The position numbers and the translations under genes are program-made. Below the pieces are notes generated by a model. The model saw only the letters and a list, made by a program, of their open reading frames with translations, made no database searches and had not been told where the DNA came from. From assembly GCA_018716005.1 (NCBI GenBank), contig DVKN01000011.1, positions 1 through 10,974 on the forward strand: a stretch of DNA of 10,974 nt, in the 5' to 3' direction. Shown piece after piece: positions 1 through 6,909 of this stretch. Position 1 is the first letter of the stretch, and every line of letters starts with the position of its first letter. The DNA comes from Candidatus Scatomorpha stercoravium (GTDB lineage Bacteria > Bacillota > Clostridia > Oscillospirales > Oscillospiraceae).

Positions 1-499
1 CCTCGCCGTCATCGCGGCCTACGCCGCCGAGCACGACTTCGCCGCCATCGTACCGGTGAGCGCGAAGCGCGGCGAGGGCCTCGACGTACTTTTTGACGAG
101 CTGCACAAGTTCTCCGAGGAGGGGCCGCACCTCTTCCCGGACGACGTCTTCACCGACCAGCCCGAGAAGCAGCTCTGCGCTGAGATACTCCGCGAGAAGC
201 TGCTCTGGTGCCTCGAGCGCGAGGTGCCGCACGGCACGGCCGTCGTCATAAGCCGCTTCAGCGAGCGCGAGGACGGCGTCATCGAGCTCGATGCCACGAT
301 ATACTGCGAGAAATCCAGCCACAAGGGCATAATAATCGGCAAGAACGGCGCGATGCTCAAGAAAATCGGCGAGATGGCGCGGAAGGATATGGAGACGCTG
401 CTCGACACGAAGGTCTATTTGCAGACCTGGGTCAAGGTCAAGGAGAACTGGCGCGACTCCATGAGCCTCCTGAGGAACTTCGGCTTCACGGACGAATGA
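1..499 (+). CDS. era: GTPase Era, C-terminal part (5' end outside window)
   Basis: Era is an essential GTPase that binds the 3' end of 16S rRNA and assists 30S subunit maturation. The reading frame is open from base 2 and the N-terminal GTPase motifs G1-G4 are outside the window. What remains is the end of the GTPase domain with the G5 motif Ser-Ala-Lys (bases 59-67), a linker, and a complete C-terminal type II KH domain. The KH domain has its RNA-binding GxxG loop as Gly-Lys-Asn-Gly at 338-349 and the usual family ending rich in Lys and Trp (VKVKENWRDS). About 165 codons are visible and the stop is TGA at 497-499. The adjacency to recO is a common Bacillota arrangement, but recO has its own promoter here, so the two may be only partly co-transcribed. 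The identification is secure from the KH domain and the SAK motif together. Confidence 0.96.
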   Translation, partial: LAVIAAYAAEHDFAAIVPVSAKRGEGLDVLFDELHKFSEEGPHLFPDDVFTDQPEKQLCAEILREKLLWCLEREVPHGTAVVISRFSEREDGVIELDATIYCEKSSHKGIIIGKNGAMLKKIGEMARKDMETLLDTKVYLQTWVKVKENWRDSMSLLRNFGFTDE

Positions 500-500
500 G

Positions 501-525
501 GCTCCCGGCGCGCCGCTGTGGGAGC
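501..525 (+). other. Inverted repeat just after era
   Basis: GCTCCC (501-506) pairs with GGGAGC (520-525), and one further G-T pair extends the stem inward. The 13-base loop contains the palindrome GGCGCGCC. It begins two bases after the era stop, where a terminator would be expected. However, it is followed by GGTGCGTC and not by a run of T, so it is not a convincing intrinsic terminator. It could stabilise the 3' end of the era transcript. Confidence 0.35.
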
Positions 526-551
526 GGTGCGTCAAAATCTTCACAATTTGC

Positions 552-580
552 TTGCCTTGAGCGCCTCCATGGTGTATAAT
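552..580 (+). promoter_or_regulatory. Sigma-A type promoter for recO-mutS2
   Basis: The -35 box is TTGCCT at 552-557 and the -10 box is a perfect TATAAT at 575-580, with a 17-base spacer. Transcription would start near 587, leaving a leader of about 45 bases before the recO ATG. This is one of the few AT-rich spots in the neighbourhood. Confidence 0.8.
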
Positions 581-631
581 TTTACTGTGCGCCGTATCTG
601 CGCGCGCTAAACTCCGTGGGGAGGCGGTTTC

Positions 632-1375
632 ATGTATCTGACCACGCGCGGGCTGGTGCTCCGCGAGGCTAAATACAAAGAGTCGGACAAAATACTCACC
701 ATCCTGACCGAGACGGACGGCAAGATATCCGCGAAGGCCAGGGGCGTGCAGCGCACGCGCAGCAAGATTGCCGCGGCGTCCCAGCTCCTGAGCTTTTCGG
801 ACTTCACCTTCTTCGGCAGCCGCGGGAAGTGGACGATAAACGAGGCGGAGAGCCTCGAGCAGTTCCGCGCGCTGCGCGGGGATATAGAGCTGCTGGCCCT
901 GGGGAGCTACATAGCGGAGCTCCTGGAGGCCGTGGCGAACGAGAACGTGCCCGAGCCGGAGATACTCCAGCTGGGCCTCAACGCGCTCTACGCGCTCTCC
1001 AACAGGCTCTGCCCGCCCGCGCAGGTGAAGGCCGCCTTCGAGCTGAGGCTCATGAGCCTCGCCGGCTACAGGCCGCAGCTCGACGAGTGCGCCGGCTGCG
1101 GCAGGCGCGAGCCGGAGAGCGGGCGGCTGTTCCCGGAGCACGGCGAGCTCTTCTGCCCGGAATGCCGAGCCGTCGGCGGGCTCAGGATGGACCGCTCCGT
1201 CATAGACGCGATGCGCTATATCCTGGACGCGGACCCGCGCCGCGTCTTCGCCTTCAGGCTGCCCGAGGCCGAGCTGCGCGCCCTGGGCGGCGTCACCGAG
1301 GCCTATGCCCTATACGAGCTCGACAGGGCCTTCGGCAGCCTTGATTACTATAAGAAACTGAGGAAAGACACCTGA
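632..1375 (+). CDS. recO: DNA repair protein RecO
   Basis: RecO works with RecF and RecR in recombinational repair, loading RecA onto SSB-coated single-stranded DNA and annealing strands. The 247-residue protein has the family's usual size. The N-terminal OB fold (about residues 1-75) opens with the typical pattern TRGLVLREAKYKESDKILT and is followed by a helical domain. A four-cysteine zinc site is present as C153-x2-C156 and C175-x2-C178, the arrangement found in many Gram-positive RecO proteins. The start is ATG 632, preceded by GGGGAGG at 618-624 with 7 bases of spacing. A promoter lies at 552-580. The stop overlaps the mutS2 start by one base (TGATG), so translation is likely coupled. 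Confidence 0.95.
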   Translation: MYLTTRGLVLREAKYKESDKILTILTETDGKISAKARGVQRTRSKIAAASQLLSFSDFTFFGSRGKWTINEAESLEQFRALRGDIELLALGSYIAELLEAVANENVPEPEILQLGLNALYALSNRLCPPAQVKAAFELRLMSLAGYRPQLDECAGCGRREPESGRLFPEHGELFCPECRAVGGLRMDRSVIDAMRYILDADPRRVFAFRLPEAELRALGGVTEAYALYELDRAFGSLDYYKKLRKDT

Positions 1376-3753
1376 TGAACCAATATGAGAGAAGCTGCGC
1401 CACGCTGGAACTGCCCGCCGTGCTGGAAATGCTCGCGCGCGAGGCCGTATCCGGCGAGGCCAAGGCCCGGGCGGGGGCGCTCACGCCGAGCCCGGACGCC
1501 GCCGAGGTGAAGCGCCGCCTGGGAGAGACGAGCGCCGCCCGCGGCATGATGGTCACGCGCGGCAGCCCGGGCTTTTCCGGGCTCAAGGACGTGCGCGCGA
1601 GCCTTCAGAGGGCGGACATGGGCGGCGTGCTCAATACGCGCGAGCTCCTGGACATCGCCGGGGTGCTCGCCGCCGCGAGGGCCGCGAAATCCTACGCCGC
1701 CGGCGACGGGCGCGGCGCGGAGAAGACCGCCATAGACTACCTCTTCCAGTCCCTGCAGACGAACCGCTTCCTCGAGGACAAGATAACCTCGTCCATCGCC
1801 GGGGAGGACGAGCTCGCCGACGCCGCGAGCGCCGAGCTCGCCGACATCCGCCGCCTCATACGCGCCGCGAGCGCCAGGGTCCGCGAGGCGCTGCAGAAGA
1901 TAATATCCTCGCCGAGCTACGCGAAGGCCCTGCAGGACCCCATAATCACCACCCGCTCAGACCGCTACGTCGTGCCGGTGAAGGCCGAGTACAAGAACTC
2001 CGTCCCCGGCCTCGTGCACGACGTGTCCGGCTCCGGCGCGACGCTCTTCATAGAGCCCATGGCCGCCGTAAAGGCCAATAACGAGCTCCGCGAGCTGCGC
2101 GCGAGGGAAAAGGCCGAGGTAGAGCGCATCCTCGCCGAGCTCAGCGCGGACTGCGCCGGCCACGCCGAGGGCATAAGCCTGGATTTCGAGCTCCTTGTGA
2201 AGCTTGACCTCATCTTCGCGAAGGCCCGGCTGAGCTATGCGCTCGACGCCTGCGAGCCCGAGATATCCGAGCGCGAGATACGCCTGCACCGCGCGCGCCA
2301 TCCGCTGCTCGCGAAGGAGACGGCCGTGCCCATAGACCTCGCCCTCGGCGGGGACTACGACACGCTCGTCATAACCGGCCCCAACACCGGCGGCAAGACC
2401 GTCACGCTCAAGACCATTGGCCTCATGTGCGTCATGGCCGCCTGCGGGCTGCACATCCCCGCGGCGTCGGACAGCGCCGTGCCCGTCTTCTCGGGCGTTT
2501 TCGCCGACATAGGCGACGAGCAGAGCATAGAGCAGAACCTCTCCACCTTCTCCGCGCACATGACCAACAACGTGCGTATACTGGAGGAGTGCGGTGAGAA
2601 TACGCTCGTGCTCTTCGACGAGCTGGGCGCGGGCACCGACCCCACCGAGGGCGCGGCGCTGGCCATCAGCATTATCGAGTACGCGCGCCGGCGCGGCGCG
2701 GTCATAGCCGCCACGACGCACTACGCCGAGCTCAAGGTCTACGCCACGACCGAGAAGGGCGTCATGAACGCCTCCTGCGAGTTCGACGTCGCCACGCTCA
2801 AGCCGACCTACCGCCTCCTCGTCGGCATACCAGGCAAGTCCAACGCCTTCGCGATAAGCGAGCGGCTGGGCGTGCCGGGCGAGATAATCGCCGACGCGAA
2901 GAGCCGCGTCGGCGTCGAGAGCGCGAGCTTCGAGGCCACGATAGAGAAGCTCGAGGAGGTCCGACAGGCCCTCGAGCGCGACCGGGCCGAGGCCGAGAGG
3001 AAGCTGCGCGAGGCCGAGGAGAACCGCAAGGAATCCGCGAAGCTCCGCGTGGAGCTCGAGCTGAGGCTCGACAAGGCCGAGGTCAAGGCCCGGCGCGACG
3101 CCGAGCGTATCATCGCCGCCGCGAGGGAGACCGCCGAGGCCGCCTTCGCCGAGATAGACCGGATGCGCTCCGCCGCGAACGAGGCCGAGGACCACCGCGC
3201 CGCGAACGAGGCCCGCGCCGAGCTCAGGAGGAAGCTCAACGAGGCCGAGGAGAGCTATTCCGAGCGCCCCGCCATGCCGCAGGAGAGGCCCGGCCCGGGC
3301 CGACCCGCCGTTGCGGGCGACACGGTGGAGCTTTTGAGCATGGGCGTCACGGCCGAGGTCGAGGCCGTGAACCGCGACGGCAGCCTCTCGCTGCGCGCCG
3401 GGGCGATGCACCTCACGGCCCGCCAGGACGAGGTGCGCGTCGTGGATAAGCCGAAGCCGAAGAAAAAAGCCGCCGCGCCCTCGCCCTCCGGCGCCGCCAT
3501 CCGCGCGGCCGTCCCCGCGGAGCTCGACCTGCGCGGCTGCGACACGCTCGAGGCCATGCCCATGCTCGACCGCTACCTCGACAGCGCCGTCATGGGCAAG
3601 CTCAAGACCGTCACGATAATCCACGGCAAGGGCACCGGCGCCCTGCGCGCCGCCGTGCAGCAGGCGCTCAAGCGCAGCAAGTATGTAAAGAGCTACCGCC
3701 TGGGCCGTTACGGCGAGGGCGAGAGCGGCGTCACAGTAGTGGAACTGAAATAA
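1375..3753 (+). CDS. mutS2: Endonuclease MutS2 / ribosome-splitting ATPase
   Basis: MutS2 is a MutS-family ATPase that lacks the mismatch-recognition domain. Family knowledge links it to suppression of recombination and, in Bacillus, to splitting collided ribosomes. The protein has 792 residues, the normal length. A core region (about 186-245) has the pattern DPIITTRSDRYVVPVK followed by VHDVSGSGATLFIEP. The ATPase has Walker A GPNTGGKT at 335-342 and Walker B LVLFDE at 411-416, followed by the signature GAGTDPTEG. A long charged coiled coil (about 523-625) is interrupted by no membrane segment. A small beta-rich, KOW-like segment lies near 648-690. A C-terminal Smr nuclease domain has LDLRG at 717-721 and HGKGTG at 750-755. 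The start ATG overlaps the recO stop, and AGGAAAG lies 7 bases upstream. All catalytic motifs are intact. Confidence 0.98.
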   Translation: MNQYERSCATLELPAVLEMLAREAVSGEAKARAGALTPSPDAAEVKRRLGETSAARGMMVTRGSPGFSGLKDVRASLQRADMGGVLNTRELLDIAGVLAAARAAKSYAAGDGRGAEKTAIDYLFQSLQTNRFLEDKITSSIAGEDELADAASAELADIRRLIRAASARVREALQKIISSPSYAKALQDPIITTRSDRYVVPVKAEYKNSVPGLVHDVSGSGATLFIEPMAAVKANNELRELRAREKAEVERILAELSADCAGHAEGISLDFELLVKLDLIFAKARLSYALDACEPEISEREIRLHRARHPLLAKETAVPIDLALGGDYDTLVITGPNTGGKTVTLKTIGLMCVMAACGLHIPAASDSAVPVFSGVFADIGDEQSIEQNLSTFSAHMTNNVRILEECGENTLVLFDELGAGTDPTEGAALAISIIEYARRRGAVIAATTHYAELKVYATTEKGVMNASCEFDVATLKPTYRLLVGIPGKSNAFAISERLGVPGEIIADAKSRVGVESASFEATIEKLEEVRQALERDRAEAERKLREAEENRKESAKLRVELELRLDKAEVKARRDAERIIAAARETAEAAFAEIDRMRSAANEAEDHRAANEARAELRRKLNEAEESYSERPAMPQERPGPGRPAVAGDTVELLSMGVTAEVEAVNRDGSLSLRAGAMHLTARQDEVRVVDKPKPKKKAAAPSPSGAAIRAAVPAELDLRGCDTLEAMPMLDRYLDSAVMGKLKTVTIIHGKGTGALRAAVQQALKRSKYVKSYRLGRYGEGESGVTVVELK

Positions 3754-3796
3754 AAATCGGCGAAAGTTTCCCCACATATTGTGTAAAAGGACAAAT

Positions 3797-3810
3797 CGGG
3801 GAAAACCCCG
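3797..3810 (+). other. Perfect short palindrome touching the ptsH -35 box
   Basis: CGGGG and CCCCG flank an AAAA loop (14 bases in all), and the repeat ends exactly where the -35 hexamer TTGACG begins at 3811. It could be a weak 3'-end hairpin for mutS2, since it lies 44 bases after that stop, but only a broken T-rich stretch follows. It could also be a protein-binding site controlling ptsH. The sequence alone does not decide. Confidence 0.45.
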
Positions 3811-3839
3811 TTGACGTTTAGGCCCGGATTTGATAAAGT
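3811..3839 (+). promoter_or_regulatory. Probable ptsH promoter
   Basis: The -35 box is TTGACG (3811-3816), the spacer is 17 bases, and the -10 box is TAAAGT (3834-3839). It is preceded by TGA (3831-3833), which supplies an extended -10 TG. The -10 matches four of six consensus bases, compensated by the strong -35 and the TG. Transcription would start near 3846. Confidence 0.65.
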
Positions 3840-3849
3840 TATTATGCTA

Positions 3850-3871
3850 AAAGCCTGAATCCGCAGGCTTT
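3850..3871 (+). other. Leader hairpin of ptsH
   Basis: AAAGCCTG (3850-3857) and CAGGCTTT (3864-3871) form a perfect 8-base-pair stem with a 6-base loop AATCCG. It begins only a few bases after the predicted transcription start and ends 8 bases before the Shine-Dalgarno sequence, so it would sit at the very 5' end of the mRNA. A 5'-stabilising role or a regulatory binding site are both possible. Confidence 0.55.
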
Positions 3872-3895
3872 GGGGTTGTGGAAGGAGTGTCTTTT

Positions 3896-4159
3896 GTGAT
3901 ATCCAAAGAGGTTACAATAAACAACCAGGTCGGCCTTCACGCCCGGCCCGCCACCTTCTTTATTCAGAAGGCCAATGAGTTCAAGAGCAGTATCTGGATT
4001 GAGAAGGACGACAGGCGCGTGAACGCCAAGAGCCTCCTCGGCGTGCTGTCCCTCGGCATAGTCAAGGGCACCGCCGTGAACATCGTAGCCGACGGCGTCG
4101 ACGAGAACGAGGCCATTGCCACGCTCTCCGCACTGATCGACTCCGACTTCTCCGAGTAA
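3896..4159 (+). CDS. ptsH: Phosphocarrier protein HPr
   Basis: HPr carries phosphate from enzyme I to the sugar-specific EIIA proteins of the PTS. In Bacillota it is also phosphorylated on Ser46 by HPr kinase and then acts with CcpA in carbon catabolite control. I chose the GTG at 3896 because GGAAGGAG (3880-3887) lies 8 bases upstream. This start also puts the active-site histidine exactly at residue 15 (GLHARPAT) and the regulatory serine exactly at residue 46 (NAKSLLGVLSLG). An upstream GTG at 3878 would add six residues and place the Shine-Dalgarno inside the coding region. The protein has 87 residues, the family norm. It stands alone between its own promoter and terminator: no enzyme I gene (ptsI) is adjacent. 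Crh is excluded because it lacks His15. Confidence 0.96.
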   Translation: MISKEVTINNQVGLHARPATFFIQKANEFKSSIWIEKDDRRVNAKSLLGVLSLGIVKGTAVNIVADGVDENEAIATLSALIDSDFSE

Positions 4160-4177
4160 TCCGCGCGACAAAGTAGC

Positions 4178-4216
4178 AGCGGGGGCGTGTTTTCACGCTC
4201 CCGCTTTTGCATTTTT
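4178..4216 (+). terminator. Intrinsic terminator after ptsH
   Basis: GCGGGGGCGTG (4179-4189) pairs with CACGCTCCCGC (4194-4204) around a TTTT loop, with one G-T pair inside; A4178-T4205 can extend it to 12 pairs. A T-tract in two blocks follows (TTTT, GCA, TTTTT). Strong GC stem plus T run makes this a clear terminator. The ribosome-binding site of the next gene starts only two bases past the last T. Confidence 0.9.
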
Positions 4217-4234
4217 CCGGAGGACTGACATACC

Positions 4235-5086
4235 TTGAGCAGGAACAGGGCCATACTCGAGATGCTGCTTTGCGCGGCGCTCTGGAGCATCGCGGGCATA
4301 TTCATAAAGCTCGTGCCGTGGAATTCCATAGTCATAGCGGGCGTGCGCAGCCTCATCGCGGGGGCGGTCATGCTCGCCTATATGCGGATAAGGCGCATAG
4401 GCTTCACGGCCGACAAGCGGAGCGTTTCCGGCGCGGCGGCGCTGGGATGCACGCTCACCTGCTTCGTCGCCGCGAACAAGCTCACGACGGCGGCGAACGC
4501 CATCGTGCTGCAATTCACCGCGCCCATGTTCATAGTCGTGTTCTCGGCGCTCTTCCTCGGGAAGCGCTTCTCGCGCGCGGACATCCTGGCCGTCGCGTTC
4601 ACGATGCTGGGCATCTCGCTCTTCTTCTTCGACCAGCTCACGCCGGGGCACATCCTCGGCAACTGCGTCGCCATCGCCGCCGGCATGACCTTCGCCTGCT
4701 ATTACATGAGCCTCGAGGGCGCGAGCGAGAGCGAGAGGATGAGCGCCATACTCATGGCCCACGCGCTCACCTTCCTCGTGAGCGTGCCCTTCATCATCAC
4801 CGAGCCGCCGGAGCCGTCCGCCCCGGCGTCGGCCTGCATGCTCGTGCTCGGCGTCGTGCAGCTCGGCATACCCTACGTGCTGCTGGGCCGGGCCTCTGGC
4901 TCCTGCCCGCCGCTCGCCTGCTCGCTCCTGGGGGCCGTGGAGCCGCTTTTGAACCCCGTGTGGGTCTTCATATTCGACGGCGAGGCCCCGGGCGTGTGGG
5001 CGCTCGCAGGCGGCGTCATAGTGGTCGCCACGATAACGGCCTGGTGCGTACACGGCGACCTGCGCGAAAGGAAGAGTAAAGCATGA
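4235..5086 (+). CDS. EamA-family (DMT superfamily) membrane transporter
   Basis: This is a 283-residue integral membrane protein with about ten hydrophobic segments arranged as two similar five-helix halves, the layout of drug/metabolite transporters. The first half has a family-typical stretch near residues 81-100 (NKLTTAANAIVLQFTAPMF). The second half ends with an equivalent signature near 233-265, with EPLLNPVW, then GE and a glycine-rich last helix. The start is TTG at 4235: no ATG or GTG is well placed, and GGAGG at 4219-4223 lies 11 bases upstream, a rather long spacing. The substrate cannot be told; relatives export amino acids or other metabolites. The last codons overlap the uvrC start by four bases (ATGA). 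No promoter of its own is visible, so it may rely on read-through of the ptsH terminator. Confidence 0.9.
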   Translation: MSRNRAILEMLLCAALWSIAGIFIKLVPWNSIVIAGVRSLIAGAVMLAYMRIRRIGFTADKRSVSGAAALGCTLTCFVAANKLTTAANAIVLQFTAPMFIVVFSALFLGKRFSRADILAVAFTMLGISLFFFDQLTPGHILGNCVAIAAGMTFACYYMSLEGASESERMSAILMAHALTFLVSVPFIITEPPEPSAPASACMLVLGVVQLGIPYVLLGRASGSCPPLACSLLGAVEPLLNPVWVFIFDGEAPGVWALAGGVIVVATITAWCVHGDLRERKSKA

Positions 5087-6909
5087 ATCTCGAAGAGCTG
5101 CGCGACAAGGCCAACCGGCTGCCCCTGCTGCCGGGGGTTTACATAATGAAGGACTCGCGCGGCGAGGTGATATACGTCGGCAAGGCGAAGGCGCTCAAGA
5201 ACCGCGTGACGAGCTATTTCCGCGGCGAGCACCTGCCCAAGGTGGCGGCCATGGCCGCGAAGGTCGACAGCTTCGACGTCATTGTCGTGAACAGCGAGTT
5301 CGAGGCCCTGGTGCTCGAGAACTCGCTCATAAAGCGCTATAAGCCCCACTACAACATCCTTCTGAAGGACGACAAGGGCTATCCCTTCATCCGCCTCGAC
5401 TCCGCGAGCGAGTACCCGCGCTTCTCGCTCGTGAACCGGACGGCGAAGGATGGGGCGAAATACTTCGGCCCCTTCGGCGCGAGGGGGCAGACGAAGGACA
5501 TAATAGACACGGTCTGCAAGGCGCTGCGCCTGCCCACCTGCTCGCGGCGCTTCCCGCGGGACATAGGGAAGGAGCGGCCCTGCCTCAACTACCACATGGG
5601 CGCCTGCGCCGGCTGGTGCCGCGAGGGCGGGCCCGGCGGGGAGGAATACCGCGCGGCCATCTCCGAGGCGGAGCTCGTGCTCACGGGCCGCACGAAGGAG
5701 CTCACGGAGTCCCTCACGCGGGAGATGGAGTCCGCGGCCGAGGAGCTCAGGTTCGAGCTCGCGGCCTCCCTGCGCGACCGCATCCGCGCCCTGGAGGGGC
5801 TCGGCAGCCGCCAGAAGGTCATAGCAGCCGTATACGCGGACACGGACGCCGTGGGCTTCTTCCGCGGCGCGAAGAGCTGCTTTACCGTGCTGCACTACCT
5901 CTCCGGCAACCTGGCCGCCAAGGACTTCGAGCTCATGGACGAGCCCCTCGAGGGTGACGGCGAGGCCGTGAGCGCGCTCGTGCGGCAGTATTACTCCGCG
6001 CGCGGCGCCTGGCCGCGGTTTATCCTCCTGCCCGAGTGCGTGGAGGGGGAGGACCTCGAGGCCCTGTCGGAGCTCTTCACCCGCGACGCCGGCCGGCGCG
6101 TGCGCGTCGAGATACCGCGCCGGGGCGACAAAAAGGCGCTGCTGGACACCGCAATGACGAACGCGCGCGAGGAGTCCGAGCGCGCCGCCACCGCGCAGCA
6201 GAAGCAGCTCAAGACGCTCGAATGGCTCCAGAAGACGCTCTCGCTCCCATCAACGCCCGAGCGGATAGAGGCCTTCGACATATCCAACCTCGGCAGCGAG
6301 GGGATAGTCGCGGCGATGACGGTCTTCGTCCATGCGAAGCCCCTCAAGCGCGGCTACCGCAAGTTCAAGATTCGCGGCCTGGACGCCCCGGACGACTACG
6401 AGAGCATGCGCCAGGCCGTCTACAGGCGCTTCAAGCGCGCCGAGGACGGGGACGAGAAGTTCACGGAGCTCCCGGACCTGCTGCTCATAGACGGCGGCGC
6501 GGCCCACGCCTCGGCGGCGGAGGGCGTGCTGCGCGAGCTGGGGCTCGGCATCCCCGCCTTCGGCATGGTCAAGGACGACCGCCACCGCACGAGGGCGCTC
6601 GAGACGCCCGACGGGCGCGAGATAGGCATATCGGGAAGCCCCGCCGTCTTCGCCTTCATCGGCACGATACAGGAGGAGACGCACCGCTGCGCCATAGAGT
6701 ACCAGCGCTCGCTCAGGAGTGCGAAGCTCCATTCCACCCTCGACGCCATCCCCGGCGTGGGGGAGAAGCGGCGCGCGGAGCTGCTGCGCGCCTTCGGCAC
6801 CGTCAGGGCCATAAAGGCCGCGACGGCGGAGCAGCTCGCCGAAGTCATACCCAGGAACGCCGCGCGCGCGGTGTACGATTACTTCCACAGCGAGGAGGAG
6901 GTCAAGTGA
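5083..6909 (+). CDS. uvrC: UvrABC system protein C (excision nuclease subunit)
   Basis: UvrC makes both incisions around a DNA lesion after UvrA and UvrB have located it. The 608-residue protein is full length. The N-terminal GIY-YIG nuclease domain (about 13-95) has PGVY at 17-20 and YVGKA at 31-35, with likely catalytic Arg41 and Glu79. Cysteines 153, 167, 175 and 179 match the spacing of the iron-sulfur cluster ligands known in E. coli UvrC. A UVR helix pair for UvrB contact lies at about 205-240. The C-terminal RNase H-like nuclease has Asp399, Asp438, Asp470 and His534, in line with the E. coli catalytic set. A helix-hairpin-helix pair ends the protein (about 553-600). The ATG at 5083 overlaps the transporter stop, with AAGGAAG just upstream. 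Confidence 0.99.
   Translation: MNLEELRDKANRLPLLPGVYIMKDSRGEVIYVGKAKALKNRVTSYFRGEHLPKVAAMAAKVDSFDVIVVNSEFEALVLENSLIKRYKPHYNILLKDDKGYPFIRLDSASEYPRFSLVNRTAKDGAKYFGPFGARGQTKDIIDTVCKALRLPTCSRRFPRDIGKERPCLNYHMGACAGWCREGGPGGEEYRAAISEAELVLTGRTKELTESLTREMESAAEELRFELAASLRDRIRALEGLGSRQKVIAAVYADTDAVGFFRGAKSCFTVLHYLSGNLAAKDFELMDEPLEGDGEAVSALVRQYYSARGAWPRFILLPECVEGEDLEALSELFTRDAGRRVRVEIPRRGDKKALLDTAMTNAREESERAATAQQKQLKTLEWLQKTLSLPSTPERIEAFDISNLGSEGIVAAMTVFVHAKPLKRGYRKFKIRGLDAPDDYESMRQAVYRRFKRAEDGDEKFTELPDLLLIDGGAAHASAAEGVLRELGLGIPAFGMVKDDRHRTRALETPDGREIGISGSPAVFAFIGTIQEETHRCAIEYQRSLRSAKLHSTLDAIPGVGEKRRAELLRAFGTVRAIKAATAEQLAEVIPRNAARAVYDYFHSEEEVK

Noticed and set aside
2941..3260. Repetitive GAGGCCGAG-type sequence in mutS2 as a DNA repeat array
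   Set aside because: It is the coiled-coil coding segment, rich in Glu-Ala and Arg codons with strong bias; units are irregular and stay in frame.
1957..3777. Long open frame on the minus strand opposite mutS2 (606 codons)
   Set aside because: It is the complement of an unmistakable MutS2 gene. GC-rich codon bias opens antisense frames; the translation is His/Gly/Ala/Arg-rich with no recognisable domain.
3843..3848. TATGCT as the -10 box for ptsH
   Set aside because: It would be 26 bases from TTGACG; TAAAGT at 3834 with an extended TG has the correct 17-base spacing.
6036..6905. Open frame running through the end of uvrC into rsmD, suggesting an N-terminally extended or fused RsmD
   Set aside because: The part before 6906 lies out of frame over the conserved UvrC C-terminal domains and is Arg/Ala/Gly-rich noise. 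The GTG at 6906 with an AGGAGG tract gives the standard RsmD N-terminus.
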